DNA of 17,410 bases from DATDPY01 sp964395765 (GCA_964395765.1 CAYNCU010000078.1:1-17410); one strand, 5' to 3'. Shown: positions 8,677-16,508, counted from the first letter of the stretch. Notes: generated by a model not told the origin, from the letters alone. Program-made: numbers and translations.

Positions 8677-8733
8677 GGGATCATTTATTATTTTAATGAA
8701 TAATATCATATTCAAAGATACCTGTCCGGATCA

Positions 8734-10370
8734 TCAACGACTTTGCAATTTCACTTCATTCATGGCCATTTTAACAGCGTTGTAAGCATTAACGATTCCT
8801 CCGGAATTACAAAGGTCACTCATATTCACTTTTTCCTTGGTTCCGGGAAGGTATACGTAACCTTTGTATTTCCATGCTGAGTTTACAATGATGTTTCGGA
8901 TTTCCTGAGGAGTAAGTTCAGGAAAATATTCCATTAATAAAGCCACCACACCGGTAACCACAGGAGCAGCCATGCTTGTTCCGCTACTGGCCTCATATTT
9001 CTGATCCGGAATGGTTGACCACACATTTACGCCAGGGGCAAACACATCCACTCTTTTCTTTCCATAATTACTGAAAGGAGCGGGAAGTTTTTCCCCGATG
9101 TGCATTGNNNNNNNNNNTTTGTCGAGGCCGCGACTTCGATCATATTCCTGGCCTCTTTCCTTCCCTTTATATATTTCTTTGTCGGAAAATCCGCCGTCGA
9201 ATCTATGTCCTTATTATCGTTACCAGCCGCATGAATAAGCAGTACTCCTTTTTTTTCAGCATATCGGATTGCCTTTTCCACGGCCTCCCGGTACGGGGAG
9301 TAATCTTTCCCGAAACTCATATTGATGACCTTCGCCCCGTTATTCACGGCATAATAGATGGCATTGGCAACATCCTTATCCCTTTCATCACCATTCGGCA
9401 CGGCACGTACAGGCATAATTTTTACATTATCCGCAATTCCGTTCGTACCGATATTATTATTCCTGTCAGCGGCAACAATCCCTGAAACATGTGTTCCATG
9501 GGAGCCTTCCATGCCGGCAAAATTCCAGCAATGGTTGTTGCCGTAATTACGCTGGTACGGATCGGAATAATCATCATGAACAATACCCCGGGGATCAAAT
9601 TTCGGATTGTAACCGTATTTGACCTGGTATTGATAATAATCAAGCCCTTGCTGCAAGCTGGACAAAATGGTCCTTTGGGTTGTATTGCCACCGTAAATAG
9701 ACAATAATCTTCTGACAATACTTAAAGCTTCATTGACCACTGAATCTTCAGAAGTAACGCCCTTCAGGTCCTCTATGGTGAGGGAATCGACATCAAGATA
9801 ATTCTTTACGAGGCTGAAATACCTCGGAATATCATGAACCAGCTCTTTATAATTTTCATAGCCGGAAATGGCATCGGACGCTGCATTTTCATAATCCGAC
9901 TTAATTTTTTTCCAGTACCTGAAGTTGCTGCCTTTCCCCTTCTTATCATGATATATTTTACTGAGTCTTACATACTCCCGCGTCAGTTCATAGGTATCAT
10001 TAACCACGTCACTGTCGGGCCCGCCCTGGAAATTCCAGCCATGTACATCATCGATGTACCCATTATGGTCGTCATCTAATCCATTATCCGGAATTTCTCC
10101 TTTGTTAACCCAGATATGATCCTTAAGATCCTCCTGGGTCATATCAACCCCATCATCAATTACCGCTACCAGCACTGTCCTTGACGGCTTGCCTTGCAAT
10201 AAATGATAAGCCTTGTATAAACTGATCCCGGCCACACTATCTTCAACCGGATCAAGCTGGATCCAGTTTATCAGTCGGAGTGAATCCCCGGGGTCCGAAT
10301 CATCATACGAATAACCACGAAAACTGATCCCCAGGATCAGAATAATCAAAATCAACTGAATTTTTTTCAT
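8734..10370 (-). CDS. Exported S8 (subtilisin-like) serine peptidase, interrupted by an assembly gap
   Basis: Subtilase of the large Bacteroidota type, about 540-550 residues. The ATG at 10370 starts a signal peptide (MKKIQLILIILILG); the longer reading uses a TTG at 10403 and was not chosen. The catalytic residues are Asp72 in VAVIDDGVD, His291 in SHGTHVSG, oxyanion Asn384 in AAGND, and the Ser of SSGTSMAAP encoded at 8974-8976. An EF-hand-like, probably calcium-binding loop (DDDHNGYIDD) follows the Asp block. Asp72 and His291 are 219 residues apart, against about 32 in subtilisin, because of a Lys/Tyr-rich, probably helical insert. Ten N at 9108-9117 break the frame between VAAST and the LPAPFSNYG block, which are adjacent in this family. 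It is the first gene of a probable operon with the DPP IV-like peptidase. It probably digests extracellular or periplasmic protein. Confidence 0.9.
9108..9117. other. Scaffold gap (10 N) inside the S8 peptidase gene
   Basis: The gap lies between the strand ending VAAST and the segment beginning MHIGEKLPAPF. Two leftover bases (AA) before it and two (CA) after it mean the real missing length must be 3k+2 for one reading frame. The family normally has only a short loop here, so the true gap is probably very small. Confidence 0.88.
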
Positions 10371-10390
10371 TAATCTGTCTTTGACTCTTA

Positions 10391-10437
10391 AATTCAAGTG
10401 CAATTATAGGTGTTTTTAGCTTAAGAGCACCTGAATT
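10391..10437. repeat. Inverted repeat just upstream of the S8 peptidase gene
   Basis: Arms AATTCAAGTGC (10391-10401) and GCACCTGAATT (10427-10437) pair over 11 positions with one G-T wobble on the minus strand, around a 25-base loop. The proximal arm is 20 bases before the chosen ATG. No T-run follows on either strand, so it is not an obvious terminator. It could be a leader hairpin or a two-site operator. Confidence 0.5.
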
Positions 10438-10484
10438 ATTTCACTACCATTAACTTTCCATAAGTCAGGCGCAGCCTTTCCCGG

Positions 10485-11093
10485 TCAGTAAAAATGGGTA
10501 GCTTGTATAATGGATATAATGATAAGCGTAATCCCGATAAATTTGTTTAAATAGAAGGCCACTTTAGATGTTCTTTTTTTTAGGTAAGCACTTAATACCC
10601 CGTAAAGGCTCAGACTTGAATATTTTCCTATGAAGCCGCCTCCGAGAAAGAAGACCAGGTTCCAGGACCTGAGATTCAATAAATGATGAGTGGTTAGATA
10701 AGTAGATAAAAATAACCAGTAGGGAATGGTTTGCGGGTTTATCGTAGCCACAAGCATGCCTTTGAGAAAATAAGATTTTTTTATTGGCTGGTCATTATTT
10801 TCAACTGATACGTCTTCTTTCTTTAAAAAAAAATAGACGCCGGCCAGGAAAAAAAACAGGATAACCGCTACCTTAATAATCGGGAACTGATCAATCTTGT
10901 TTACGATTAATTTTCCGGACAAAACAGCCGCGGTGGCATACATCACTTCGACGATCGCAGCGCCCAAAATAAATCGGGAAGCGGTTTGGGTATCATGACG
11001 GATAGTAATATTGATAACACCAAGGTTTGCCGGACCAATGGCTATGGTACCCATGAAGCTACCTAAAAGACCAATTAAAAAATGGATCAGCAT
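10485..11093 (-). CDS. LysE-family amino-acid/metabolite exporter
   Basis: 202-residue inner-membrane protein of the LysE/RhtB translocator superfamily, whose members export amino acids or related solutes by secondary transport. The N-terminal family signature is visible as IAIGPANLGVI (Gly20-Pro21), and the second half-signature as ATINPQTIPYW (Asn119-Pro120). Six hydrophobic segments fit the family fold, near residues 3-25, 40-60, 70-90, 112-132, 142-165 and 180-198, with a charged cytoplasmic loop at 91-106. The length is usual for the family. The substrate cannot be told from the sequence. The gene is divergent from the GH127-type gene and separated from the downstream S8 gene by 114 bases, so it is probably its own unit. 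The ATG at 11093 begins immediately before the first helix. Confidence 0.85.
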   Translation of the reverse strand: MLIHFLIGLLGSFMGTIAIGPANLGVINITIRHDTQTASRFILGAAIVEVMYATAAVLSGKLIVNKIDQFPIIKVAVILFFFLAGVYFFLKKEDVSVENNDQPIKKSYFLKGMLVATINPQTIPYWLFLSTYLTTHHLLNLRSWNLVFFLGGGFIGKYSSLSLYGVLSAYLKKRTSKVAFYLNKFIGITLIIISIIQATHFY

Positions 11094-11275
11094 CTTGATA
11101 TTATAAATACATATTTAAAACAACTTATTGAAGAAGAAAAAAATTCTATAAAAAAACTAACTGATTTCTTAAATTTTATTGCGGTTGAATAACCTGTGAA
11201 ATATTATAATTCCGATATTAAATATAATTAACAGGATGTAAAAGGTATATTTATTTAATAACCGATCATTCTATC
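11094..11275. promoter_or_regulatory. Divergent intergenic region between the LysE-type and GH127-type genes
   Basis: 182 very AT-rich bases separate two divergently transcribed genes, so both promoters should lie here. On the plus strand TATATTTA (near 11247) resembles a -7 TAnnTTT element before the GH127-type ATG at 11276, but no convincing -33 TTG could be placed. A weak CCTGT/ACAGG inverted pair flanks an AT-rich stretch. No specific operator is recognised. Confidence 0.4.
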
Positions 11276-13411
11276 ATGATAAAAACAAATTTTAAGTGTT
11301 ATTCTTTTCCAATTTTCATTTTTCTGATTTCCGGTTTCCTGTTTTGTTGTCACCCGGATTTTGGCAGGAAAAGATCATCCGAAAATGTAAATTACTTAAA
11401 CAACCGCGCTCCTTTGGTTCCTAATCCCTATATCGAATTACCCCTGGGAGCGATCCGCCCCCGGGGATGGTTGCTTGAGCAATTGATCCGCCAGAAGAGT
11501 GGTCTGACCGGACACCTCGACGAGTATTACAGTCAGGTAGTGGGCCCGAGAAACGGTTGGCTGGGAGGAGACGGAGATGGCTGGGAAAGAGGCCCGTACT
11601 GGCTGGACGGCCTGGTTCCTCTTGCTTATATATTAAAGGACTCCTTCCTGATCGACAAAGCTAAACCCTGGATCGAATGGTCTTTGGATCACCAGCGGGA
11701 AGACGGGTATTTCGGACCGGTTCCTTTTAAAAATCCTCCTTCACCGGAACCGGGACTGCAAAAAGGGATGCGGGAGGACTGGTGGCCTAAAATTGTCATG
11801 TTAAAGGTTCTTAAACAGTATTATGAAGCCACCGGGGATAAACGCGTAATTAATCTGATGACTGAATATTTCAGGTACCAGCTTAAAAAACTTCCTGTAA
11901 CCCCCCTGGATCACTGGTCCTTCTGGGCCAACCGGCGTGGCGGTGATAATTTAATGGTGGTTTACTGGCTCTATAATATTACAGGGGATAAATTTCTTCT
12001 TGACCTGGCTGAACTAATATACAAGCAAACTTATCCCTATACTCAAATATTTCTCAACGGTAATTGTGAACGCCAGAATTCATTATCGTCACTCTATCCC
12101 TATAACACCGGCAATAAGTTTCCCTTTAACGATTCATTGATCAACCGGCTTTGCGTTTCACAGATCCAAAGCTTCCATGGTGTAAACCTTTCCCAGGGAA
12201 TAAAAGAGCCTTTAATATATTACCAGGCTCATCATGACTCCATTTACCTGGAAGCCGTTCGTAAAGCTTTACGCGATCTTGCCTTATATCATGGACAGGC
12301 ACAGGGCATGTTCGGTGCCGACGAGCCCATCCATGGAAATGATCCGACAAAAGGCATTGAATTTTGTTCCGTGGTTGAAATGATGTACTCGCTTGAAAAA
12401 ATGATTGCCATAACCGGCGAAGTAAAATTTGCCGATCACCTGGAAAGGATCGCCTTTAATGCCTTGCCGACACAGGCAACAGATGATTTCATGGCACGAC
12501 AATATTTTCAAAGCGCAAACCAGCCTGAGATCACAAGGGGCAGACATGGATTTTTTGAAGACGATAACAACGGGGGTACAAGTCTCTGCTATGGATTGCT
12601 AACCGGGTATCCATGTTGCACCTGTAATATGCACCAGGGTTGGCCGAAGTTTACGCAAAATCTTTTTTACGCTTCTGCCGATAATGGCGTTGGAGCGATG
12701 ATATTTGCACCCAGTGAAGTAAATATTTTTGTCGCCGATCATATCCAGGCCCATATTGTTGAAGAAACCCGTTATCCGTTTGATGACCATATAAGTTTCC
12801 ATATAAGCCTGCCTTCCGATACTGAATTTCCATTTCATATCAGGATACCTTCATGGTGTAAAATTGCCGTAGTCAGTATCAATAATCAGATCCTGAACAG
12901 GCCTGCAGGAGGGCAAATTATTACTGTCGACAGAACCTGGCACAACGGGGATATCCTGAACCTGGAATTTCCTATGGATGTAACAACATCCCGGTGGTAT
13001 ATGAATTCAGTAGCCATAGAAAGGGGGCCCCTGGTATATTCATTAAAAGTGACTGGGGACAGGAATTTTGTAAAAAACAATGATCAGTGGGGCAATTTCT
13101 ACGAAATAAAACCTCTTTCACCATGGAACTACGGACTGATCAGCAAAACTATTATGGATCCCGCTCATGATTTTAAAGTAATAAAATCATCAAGTTTTCC
13201 TCCATATCCCTGGAATGTATCACAATCCCCGATAGAGATAAAAACTGTGGGAAGGTTAATACCGGACTGGAAATTATATAATGACGTACCCGGTCCCATG
13301 CCTCCTTCCGGTTCCTTTAATAATTCTGAAAACCTGCCTGCCGATAGTATTATCCTTATACCTTATGGCTGTACAAGCCTGAGAATGACAGAATTTCCGG
13401 TAATAAATTAA
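11276..13411 (+). CDS. GH127-type (DUF1680) beta-L-arabinofuranosidase-like glycoside hydrolase
   Basis: 711-residue exported enzyme of the Glyco_hydro_127 group (PF07944), whose characterised members cleave beta-L-arabinofuranosides of plant glycans. The N-terminal hydrophobic stretch 10-24 ends in FLFCCH, a poor lipobox, so a lipoprotein is possible but not certain. The signature opening GAIRPRGWLLEQL is at 58-70. In characterised GH127 the active site is a Zn-bound cysteine made of Glu-x-Cys and a Cys-Cys pair. Here Glu362-Phe-Cys364 and Cys447-Cys448 in GYPCCTCNMHQGWPKF fit that site, with Glu350 a candidate acid/base. Residues 100-460 form the likely alpha/alpha barrel, and the rest is beta-sandwich. 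No SusC/SusD genes are nearby, so this is not a typical polysaccharide-utilisation locus within the window. The exact substrate is unproven. Confidence 0.87.
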   Translation: MIKTNFKCYSFPIFIFLISGFLFCCHPDFGRKRSSENVNYLNNRAPLVPNPYIELPLGAIRPRGWLLEQLIRQKSGLTGHLDEYYSQVVGPRNGWLGGDGDGWERGPYWLDGLVPLAYILKDSFLIDKAKPWIEWSLDHQREDGYFGPVPFKNPPSPEPGLQKGMREDWWPKIVMLKVLKQYYEATGDKRVINLMTEYFRYQLKKLPVTPLDHWSFWANRRGGDNLMVVYWLYNITGDKFLLDLAELIYKQTYPYTQIFLNGNCERQNSLSSLYPYNTGNKFPFNDSLINRLCVSQIQSFHGVNLSQGIKEPLIYYQAHHDSIYLEAVRKALRDLALYHGQAQGMFGADEPIHGNDPTKGIEFCSVVEMMYSLEKMIAITGEVKFADHLERIAFNALPTQATDDFMARQYFQSANQPEITRGRHGFFEDDNNGGTSLCYGLLTGYPCCTCNMHQGWPKFTQNLFYASADNGVGAMIFAPSEVNIFVADHIQAHIVEETRYPFDDHISFHISLPSDTEFPFHIRIPSWCKIAVVSINNQILNRPAGGQIITVDRTWHNGDILNLEFPMDVTTSRWYMNSVAIERGPLVYSLKVTGDRNFVKNNDQWGNFYEIKPLSPWNYGLISKTIMDPAHDFKVIKSSSFPPYPWNVSQSPIEIKTVGRLIPDWKLYNDVPGPMPPSGSFNNSENLPADSIILIPYGCTSLRMTEFPVIN

Positions 13412-13472
13412 AAAATTAATGTTATAACATATAATTTACGCCCATCTATCGTTTATTGTTTAAACATTATTT

Positions 13473-13904
13473 ATGGATAGAAAAGAATTTCTCAAGACCT
13501 TAGGATTCAGTGCTGCCGCCATTGCGGCCGTATCCACATTAAGTTGCCTCAACGGATGTACTAGCAGCAGCAGTAATCTTCCGTCACCCAGTTCAAATGT
13601 CGATTTTACTATTGATACGAACAATTCAGCTTACTCGGCCTTAAGAACTGCGGGAGGGTATATAGTGAAAGACGGAGTAGTGGTGGCGCATACCACTGAC
13701 GGCAGTTTTGCCGCAGTAACCGTTGTCTGCAGTCATCAGGGCAATCCCTACGTGATGTTTGACGGATCAACGGATACCTTTTACTGCCCTGTACATGGTG
13801 CGCGTTACAGCACGGCCGGTAAAGGGTTAAATGCTAACGGTGCCCGGGGTTTAAAAACCTACAAAGTGGATGTGAACGGAACACAGCTTCATGTGTACGG
13901 TTAA
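13473..13904 (+). CDS. Small Rieske [2Fe-2S] lipoprotein
   Basis: 143-residue exported iron-sulfur protein. The cluster-binding boxes are CSHQG (Cys86, His88) and CPVHG (Cys105, His108), with 16 residues between the inner His88 and Cys105, a normal Rieske spacing. The N terminus DRKEFLKTLG followed by an Ala-rich core resembles a Tat signal with Arg-Lys in place of Arg-Arg. It also ends in the lipobox LNGC, predicting lipidation at Cys29, followed by a Ser-rich linker. This form, a single Rieske domain as a stand-alone lipoprotein, is common in Bacteroidota; its redox partner is not known. It follows the GH127-type gene by 61 bases on the same strand and may be cotranscribed, but no functional link is evident. 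It converges on the barrel gene. Confidence 0.88.
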   Translation: MDRKEFLKTLGFSAAAIAAVSTLSCLNGCTSSSSNLPSPSSNVDFTIDTNNSAYSALRTAGGYIVKDGVVVAHTTDGSFAAVTVVCSHQGNPYVMFDGSTDTFYCPVHGARYSTAGKGLNANGARGLKTYKVDVNGTQLHVYG

Positions 13905-13938
13905 GATTTAAAGGGTCCTGTATTTTATAATCGGGGAT

Positions 13939-15090
13939 CTATTTTCCAAAGATTATACCTACCGTGAATTCACCCGTCCGGTTACTGAATTTATAATAAG
14001 CATTGGCCCTGTTCATAAGTGTGTTTTCGTAATAATATTCTATAAAAAAATCAGCATCCTTGTTCCGATGGGTTTTTAAACCGAAGTTTAACCGGTAACC
14101 GAGTTCATCATTTGAATTGGTCCATTCAAAGGGAGGATTCTCCGGATTCTTACCGATGATCATTCCATACACAACCCCGAATCCAAGATACGGTTCTATC
14201 TTCCCGGCCGGAACAGTATAAATTACATTAAGCGGGATCTGGAAAGTGGTTAATGACAAGCTGACATTCTTGCTGACATCATCACCGGAAAAGCTGGCTC
14301 CTTTATGGGCAATTAATAATTCAGGCCGGAATGAGAACCTTGAGAGATAAGTAAAATTTAACATAAAGCCGAGACTGAAAGATGTTTTGGGTGTAAATTT
14401 TTTGTTTCCATAATAATCATATAATTCATTATCAACGAATTTCACGTTGGATCTTCCAAGAGCAAAACATAATCCCAGCCTGAATTTCATTTTCGACGGG
14501 CTGGTAAAGGATTTCATTTTTTGCTCAGGAGCCTTGCAACGGTTGTATTGCTGCGTAAGGTTTATAAGTTTCTTTGGGGATAGTGTCACATTATCAATAT
14601 TACCGGTCATGGCAGGGCAATCCCCGAAAAGAAAATTCAGCATCCGGATATATTTCACATCGTGCTGATAAACGGTTTTACTGACCATTGAATCGTTCTT
14701 TTCTATTTTAATTGGTTTGTCCAACCCTTGTTTATCGATATAGTAAACATTGGTCCCCAGTCCATGATATAATGTTGCATAACCCTCCACGTAACATAGA
14801 AGAAATATCCTGTCGGGGCGTGAGTCATCACCGGATAAATTAACGGATTTATAATAGGAGCCGTTATTGATATAAAAAGATATCAAGTCATTCGGTTGAT
14901 ACGTGTTATAATCCGACGCATTCTGCGGCTTGAAAGATACGGCCGTTGAATAATCACTTTTTATCTTAAAAACACCTTGAATTGAATCACGGCTTGTAGT
15001 GAATATATAACCTTTTCCCGTACTTTCATCCTGTGAAATGGCATTTAACCAGGGCAGTAATGCGATTAAAAAAATGCATAATTTTTTCAT
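13939..15090 (-). CDS. Outer-membrane beta-barrel protein with a periplasmic N-terminal region
   Basis: 383 residues with a signal peptide (MKKLCIF..., cut near AIS-QD at 19-21). Residues 25-165 form a beta-rich region starting with the pattern GYIFTTSRDSIQGVFK, often seen in Bacteroidota proteins annotated only as hypothetical. Residues 200-383 look like a PorT/OmpX-like barrel: alternating polar and aromatic strands (RLGLCFALG, SFRPELLIAHKG, FQIPLNVIYTV, EPYLGFGVVYG, FFIEYYYEN), ending in a Gly-aromatic strand near the C terminus. It probably sits in the outer membrane; its partner or cargo is unknown. It is monocistronic, converging on the Rieske gene with 34 bases between the stops, and separated from arsM by a terminator. 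The ATG at 15090 is at the signal-peptide start. Confidence 0.75.
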   Translation of the reverse strand: MKKLCIFLIALLPWLNAISQDESTGKGYIFTTSRDSIQGVFKIKSDYSTAVSFKPQNASDYNTYQPNDLISFYINNGSYYKSVNLSGDDSRPDRIFLLCYVEGYATLYHGLGTNVYYIDKQGLDKPIKIEKNDSMVSKTVYQHDVKYIRMLNFLFGDCPAMTGNIDNVTLSPKKLINLTQQYNRCKAPEQKMKSFTSPSKMKFRLGLCFALGRSNVKFVDNELYDYYGNKKFTPKTSFSLGFMLNFTYLSRFSFRPELLIAHKGASFSGDDVSKNVSLSLTTFQIPLNVIYTVPAGKIEPYLGFGVVYGMIIGKNPENPPFEWTNSNDELGYRLNFGLKTHRNKDADFFIEYYYENTLMNRANAYYKFSNRTGEFTVGIIFGK

Positions 15091-15231
15091 GATTTTGTTA
15101 AAAAAATAAAGGTTAAAAAATGCTGTTTCGTAAAAAGCAACCGGGGATAAATGTATTAAATGTTTACAGAAAAAATAATTATCCGGAATATTTTAACATT
15201 TACAAAATAAAAAATCCTCAACCTGAAACCG

Positions 15232-15277
15232 GAAAAAACCAGGGCCAATAATTATTTATAATTCATATTGTCCTGGT
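15232..15277 (-). terminator. Intrinsic terminator downstream of arsM
   Basis: On the minus strand ACCAGGACAATA (15277-15266) pairs with TATTGGCCCTGGT (15250-15238), forming twelve base pairs including one wobble and one bulged base. The loop is short and AT-rich, and a run of six T follows at once (15237-15232). The stem starts 41 bases after the arsM stop. Confidence 0.8.
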
Positions 15278-15318
15278 AATTCCGAAATCAGTCGATAACC
15301 GCTCTCCGTATTAAACAG

Positions 15319-16110
15319 TTATTTTTCCCCGTAAACAGTTATACTGAAAATACCTTTGCCTTCTTTTCTGTATTGATCGATCTCTTCCTTTCCTATATAT
15401 TCAAGCATTAACTCCTCCGGAACACGAGTTGATTTTTGCCGTTGTACGGAAACATTTTTAAATCCTGTTTTTTTAATTATGGCAAGGTAATCATCCATTT
15501 CAATGGCCCCGGAAACACAGCCGGCATAGAGCGCGGCCGATTCACGCAAACCTTCCGGCAAGGAACCTTTGATTACAATATCGGAAATACTGAAGTGGCC
15601 TCCTGCTTTCAATATCCTGTACGTTTCAGCGAATGCTTTTTCTTTATCCGGAACCAGGTTCATTACACAGTTACTGATCACTACATCCGCCTTGTCGTTT
15701 TCAACCGGGATGTTCTCAATATCGCCATAAACAAACTCCACATTTTTATATCCCATTATGGCAGCATTCCTTTTCGCCTTGTCAACCATGGATTCCGTAA
15801 AATCAACCCCGATGACATGACCCTCTTCGCCGGTAAGTGCCCTGGCGACAAAACAATCATTACCCGCGCCGGACCCCAGGTCAACCACCGTGTCTCCGGC
15901 CGATATTTTTGCAAATTCGGTAGGTACTCCACAGCCAAGATTAAGATCAGCATCCGGAAGATACCCCTCCAAATGACTATAATCGTCACTTTGATCCGAT
16001 ATTCCAGGATTCTCATTTTTAGTTCCGCAGCAACCACAGGTTGTCGGTTTTGAGGCAATCTGACTGTATTTATCTTTTACCTCCTGTTTTAATTGTTCAT
16101 TGTTTTTCAT
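15319..16110 (-). CDS. arsM: Arsenite S-adenosylmethionine methyltransferase
   Basis: 263-residue cytoplasmic enzyme that transfers methyl groups from SAM to trivalent arsenic, giving methylated, partly volatile arsenicals. The SAM-binding motif VVDLGSGAGND is at 75-85, followed by GVDFTESM at 101-108. The three conserved arsenic-binding cysteines of ArsM are present: Cys60 in LNLGCGVP, Cys148 in ISNCVMNL and Cys198 in YAGCVSGA. There is also an N-terminal Cys cluster (C25, C27, C28). The open frame extends to 16167 and would overlap arsR, but the ATG at 16110 is preferred: it gives the usual N terminus and leaves an ArsR-type operator 12 bases upstream. It lies 47 bases behind arsR on the same strand and ends before a strong terminator. 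No arsenite pump or arsenate reductase is in the window. Confidence 0.93.
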   Translation of the reverse strand: MKNNEQLKQEVKDKYSQIASKPTTCGCCGTKNENPGISDQSDDYSHLEGYLPDADLNLGCGVPTEFAKISAGDTVVDLGSGAGNDCFVARALTGEEGHVIGVDFTESMVDKAKRNAAIMGYKNVEFVYGDIENIPVENDKADVVISNCVMNLVPDKEKAFAETYRILKAGGHFSISDIVIKGSLPEGLRESAALYAGCVSGAIEMDDYLAIIKKTGFKNVSVQRQKSTRVPEELMLEYIGKEEIDQYRKEGKGIFSITVYGEK

Positions 16111-16122
16111 AACTAAATGTAT

Positions 16123-16140
16123 TATTGTAATATTACGATT
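16123..16140. promoter_or_regulatory. ArsR-type operator between arsR and arsM
   Basis: TATTGTAATATTACGATT matches the palindrome upstream of arsR at 16 of 18 positions and at 15 of 16 in the core (16124-16139). It ends 12 bases before the arsM ATG and lies wholly in the arsR-arsM spacer. It suggests that arsM has its own ArsR-controlled promoter. Confidence 0.75.
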
Positions 16141-16157
16141 AATATTGATAAAAAATT

Positions 16158-16484
16158 TTAACAACAATTCTTTCCTTTGTAGGAATCAAGAATCACTCCC
16201 AGCAATTCCTTAGCTTCCCCCCATGCTTTTTCATTAATGCAGTAATTGATTCTCGGACCTTCAATATCTCCCTGAATGATACCGGAACTTTTTAATTCTT
16301 TCAGGTGCTGACTGATGGTTGATTGTGCCAGGGGAAGTTCGTCTACCAAATCCCCGCAAATGCAAGCCCTTGTCTTTACCAGATATTCAATTATCGCAAT
16401 TCGAGCCGGGTGTGCAAATGCCTTGGCATACTTTGCCAGCTTGTTCAGCCTGTCATTAAATACTTCTGTTTTTGTGATTCCCAT
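16158..16484 (-). CDS. arsR: ArsR/SmtB-family arsenic-responsive repressor
   Basis: 108-residue winged-helix repressor that releases DNA on binding As(III) or Sb(III). The recognition region LPLAQSTISQHLKELKSSGII (about 50-70) and the wing EGPRINYCIN (75-84) are typical. Candidate metalloid ligands are Cys41 and Cys43 in RACICGDL, the position of the classical ELCVC site, plus Cys82 and the C-terminal pair Cys107-Cys108. The third Cys of the E. coli-type site is missing, so the C-terminal pair may complete the sensor. It is transcribed first, with arsM following after 47 bases. An 18-bp perfect palindrome six bases before the ATG is the probable autoregulatory operator. The assignment to arsenic rather than another metal rests on the arsM neighbour and the Cys pattern. 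Confidence 0.92.
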   Translation of the reverse strand: MGITKTEVFNDRLNKLAKYAKAFAHPARIAIIEYLVKTRACICGDLVDELPLAQSTISQHLKELKSSGIIQGDIEGPRINYCINEKAWGEAKELLGVILDSYKGKNCC

Positions 16485-16490
16485 AAACTA

Positions 16491-16508
16491 TATCGTAATA
16501 TTACGATA
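16491..16508. promoter_or_regulatory. ArsR operator in front of arsR
   Basis: TATCGTAATATTACGATA is a perfect 18-bp palindrome ending six bases before the arsR start codon. Its position, symmetry and near-copy before arsM identify it as the likely binding site of the adjacent ArsR dimer, giving negative autoregulation. Confidence 0.85.

Noticed and set aside
9105..9485. Plus-strand open frame beginning in the N gap
   Set aside because: It starts in unknown bases and is antisense to the S8 peptidase; no family features.
6437..10370. DPP IV-like and S8 genes as pseudogenes
   Set aside because: The frame breaks coincide exactly with the two N runs, and both flanks carry intact conserved motifs, so assembly gaps explain them.
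13905..13938. Terminator between the convergent Rieske and barrel genes
   Set aside because: I looked for a hairpin with a T-run in the 34-base spacer and found none.
15436..16053. Long plus-strand open frame of 205 codons opposite arsM
   Set aside because: It is antisense to a gene with complete ArsM motifs, has no recognisable domain, and is a typical shadow frame.
16111..16167. Nineteen-residue N-terminal extension of ArsM overlapping arsR
   Set aside because: It would place the operator inside the coding region and adds residues not typical of ArsM; the ATG at 16110 fits better.
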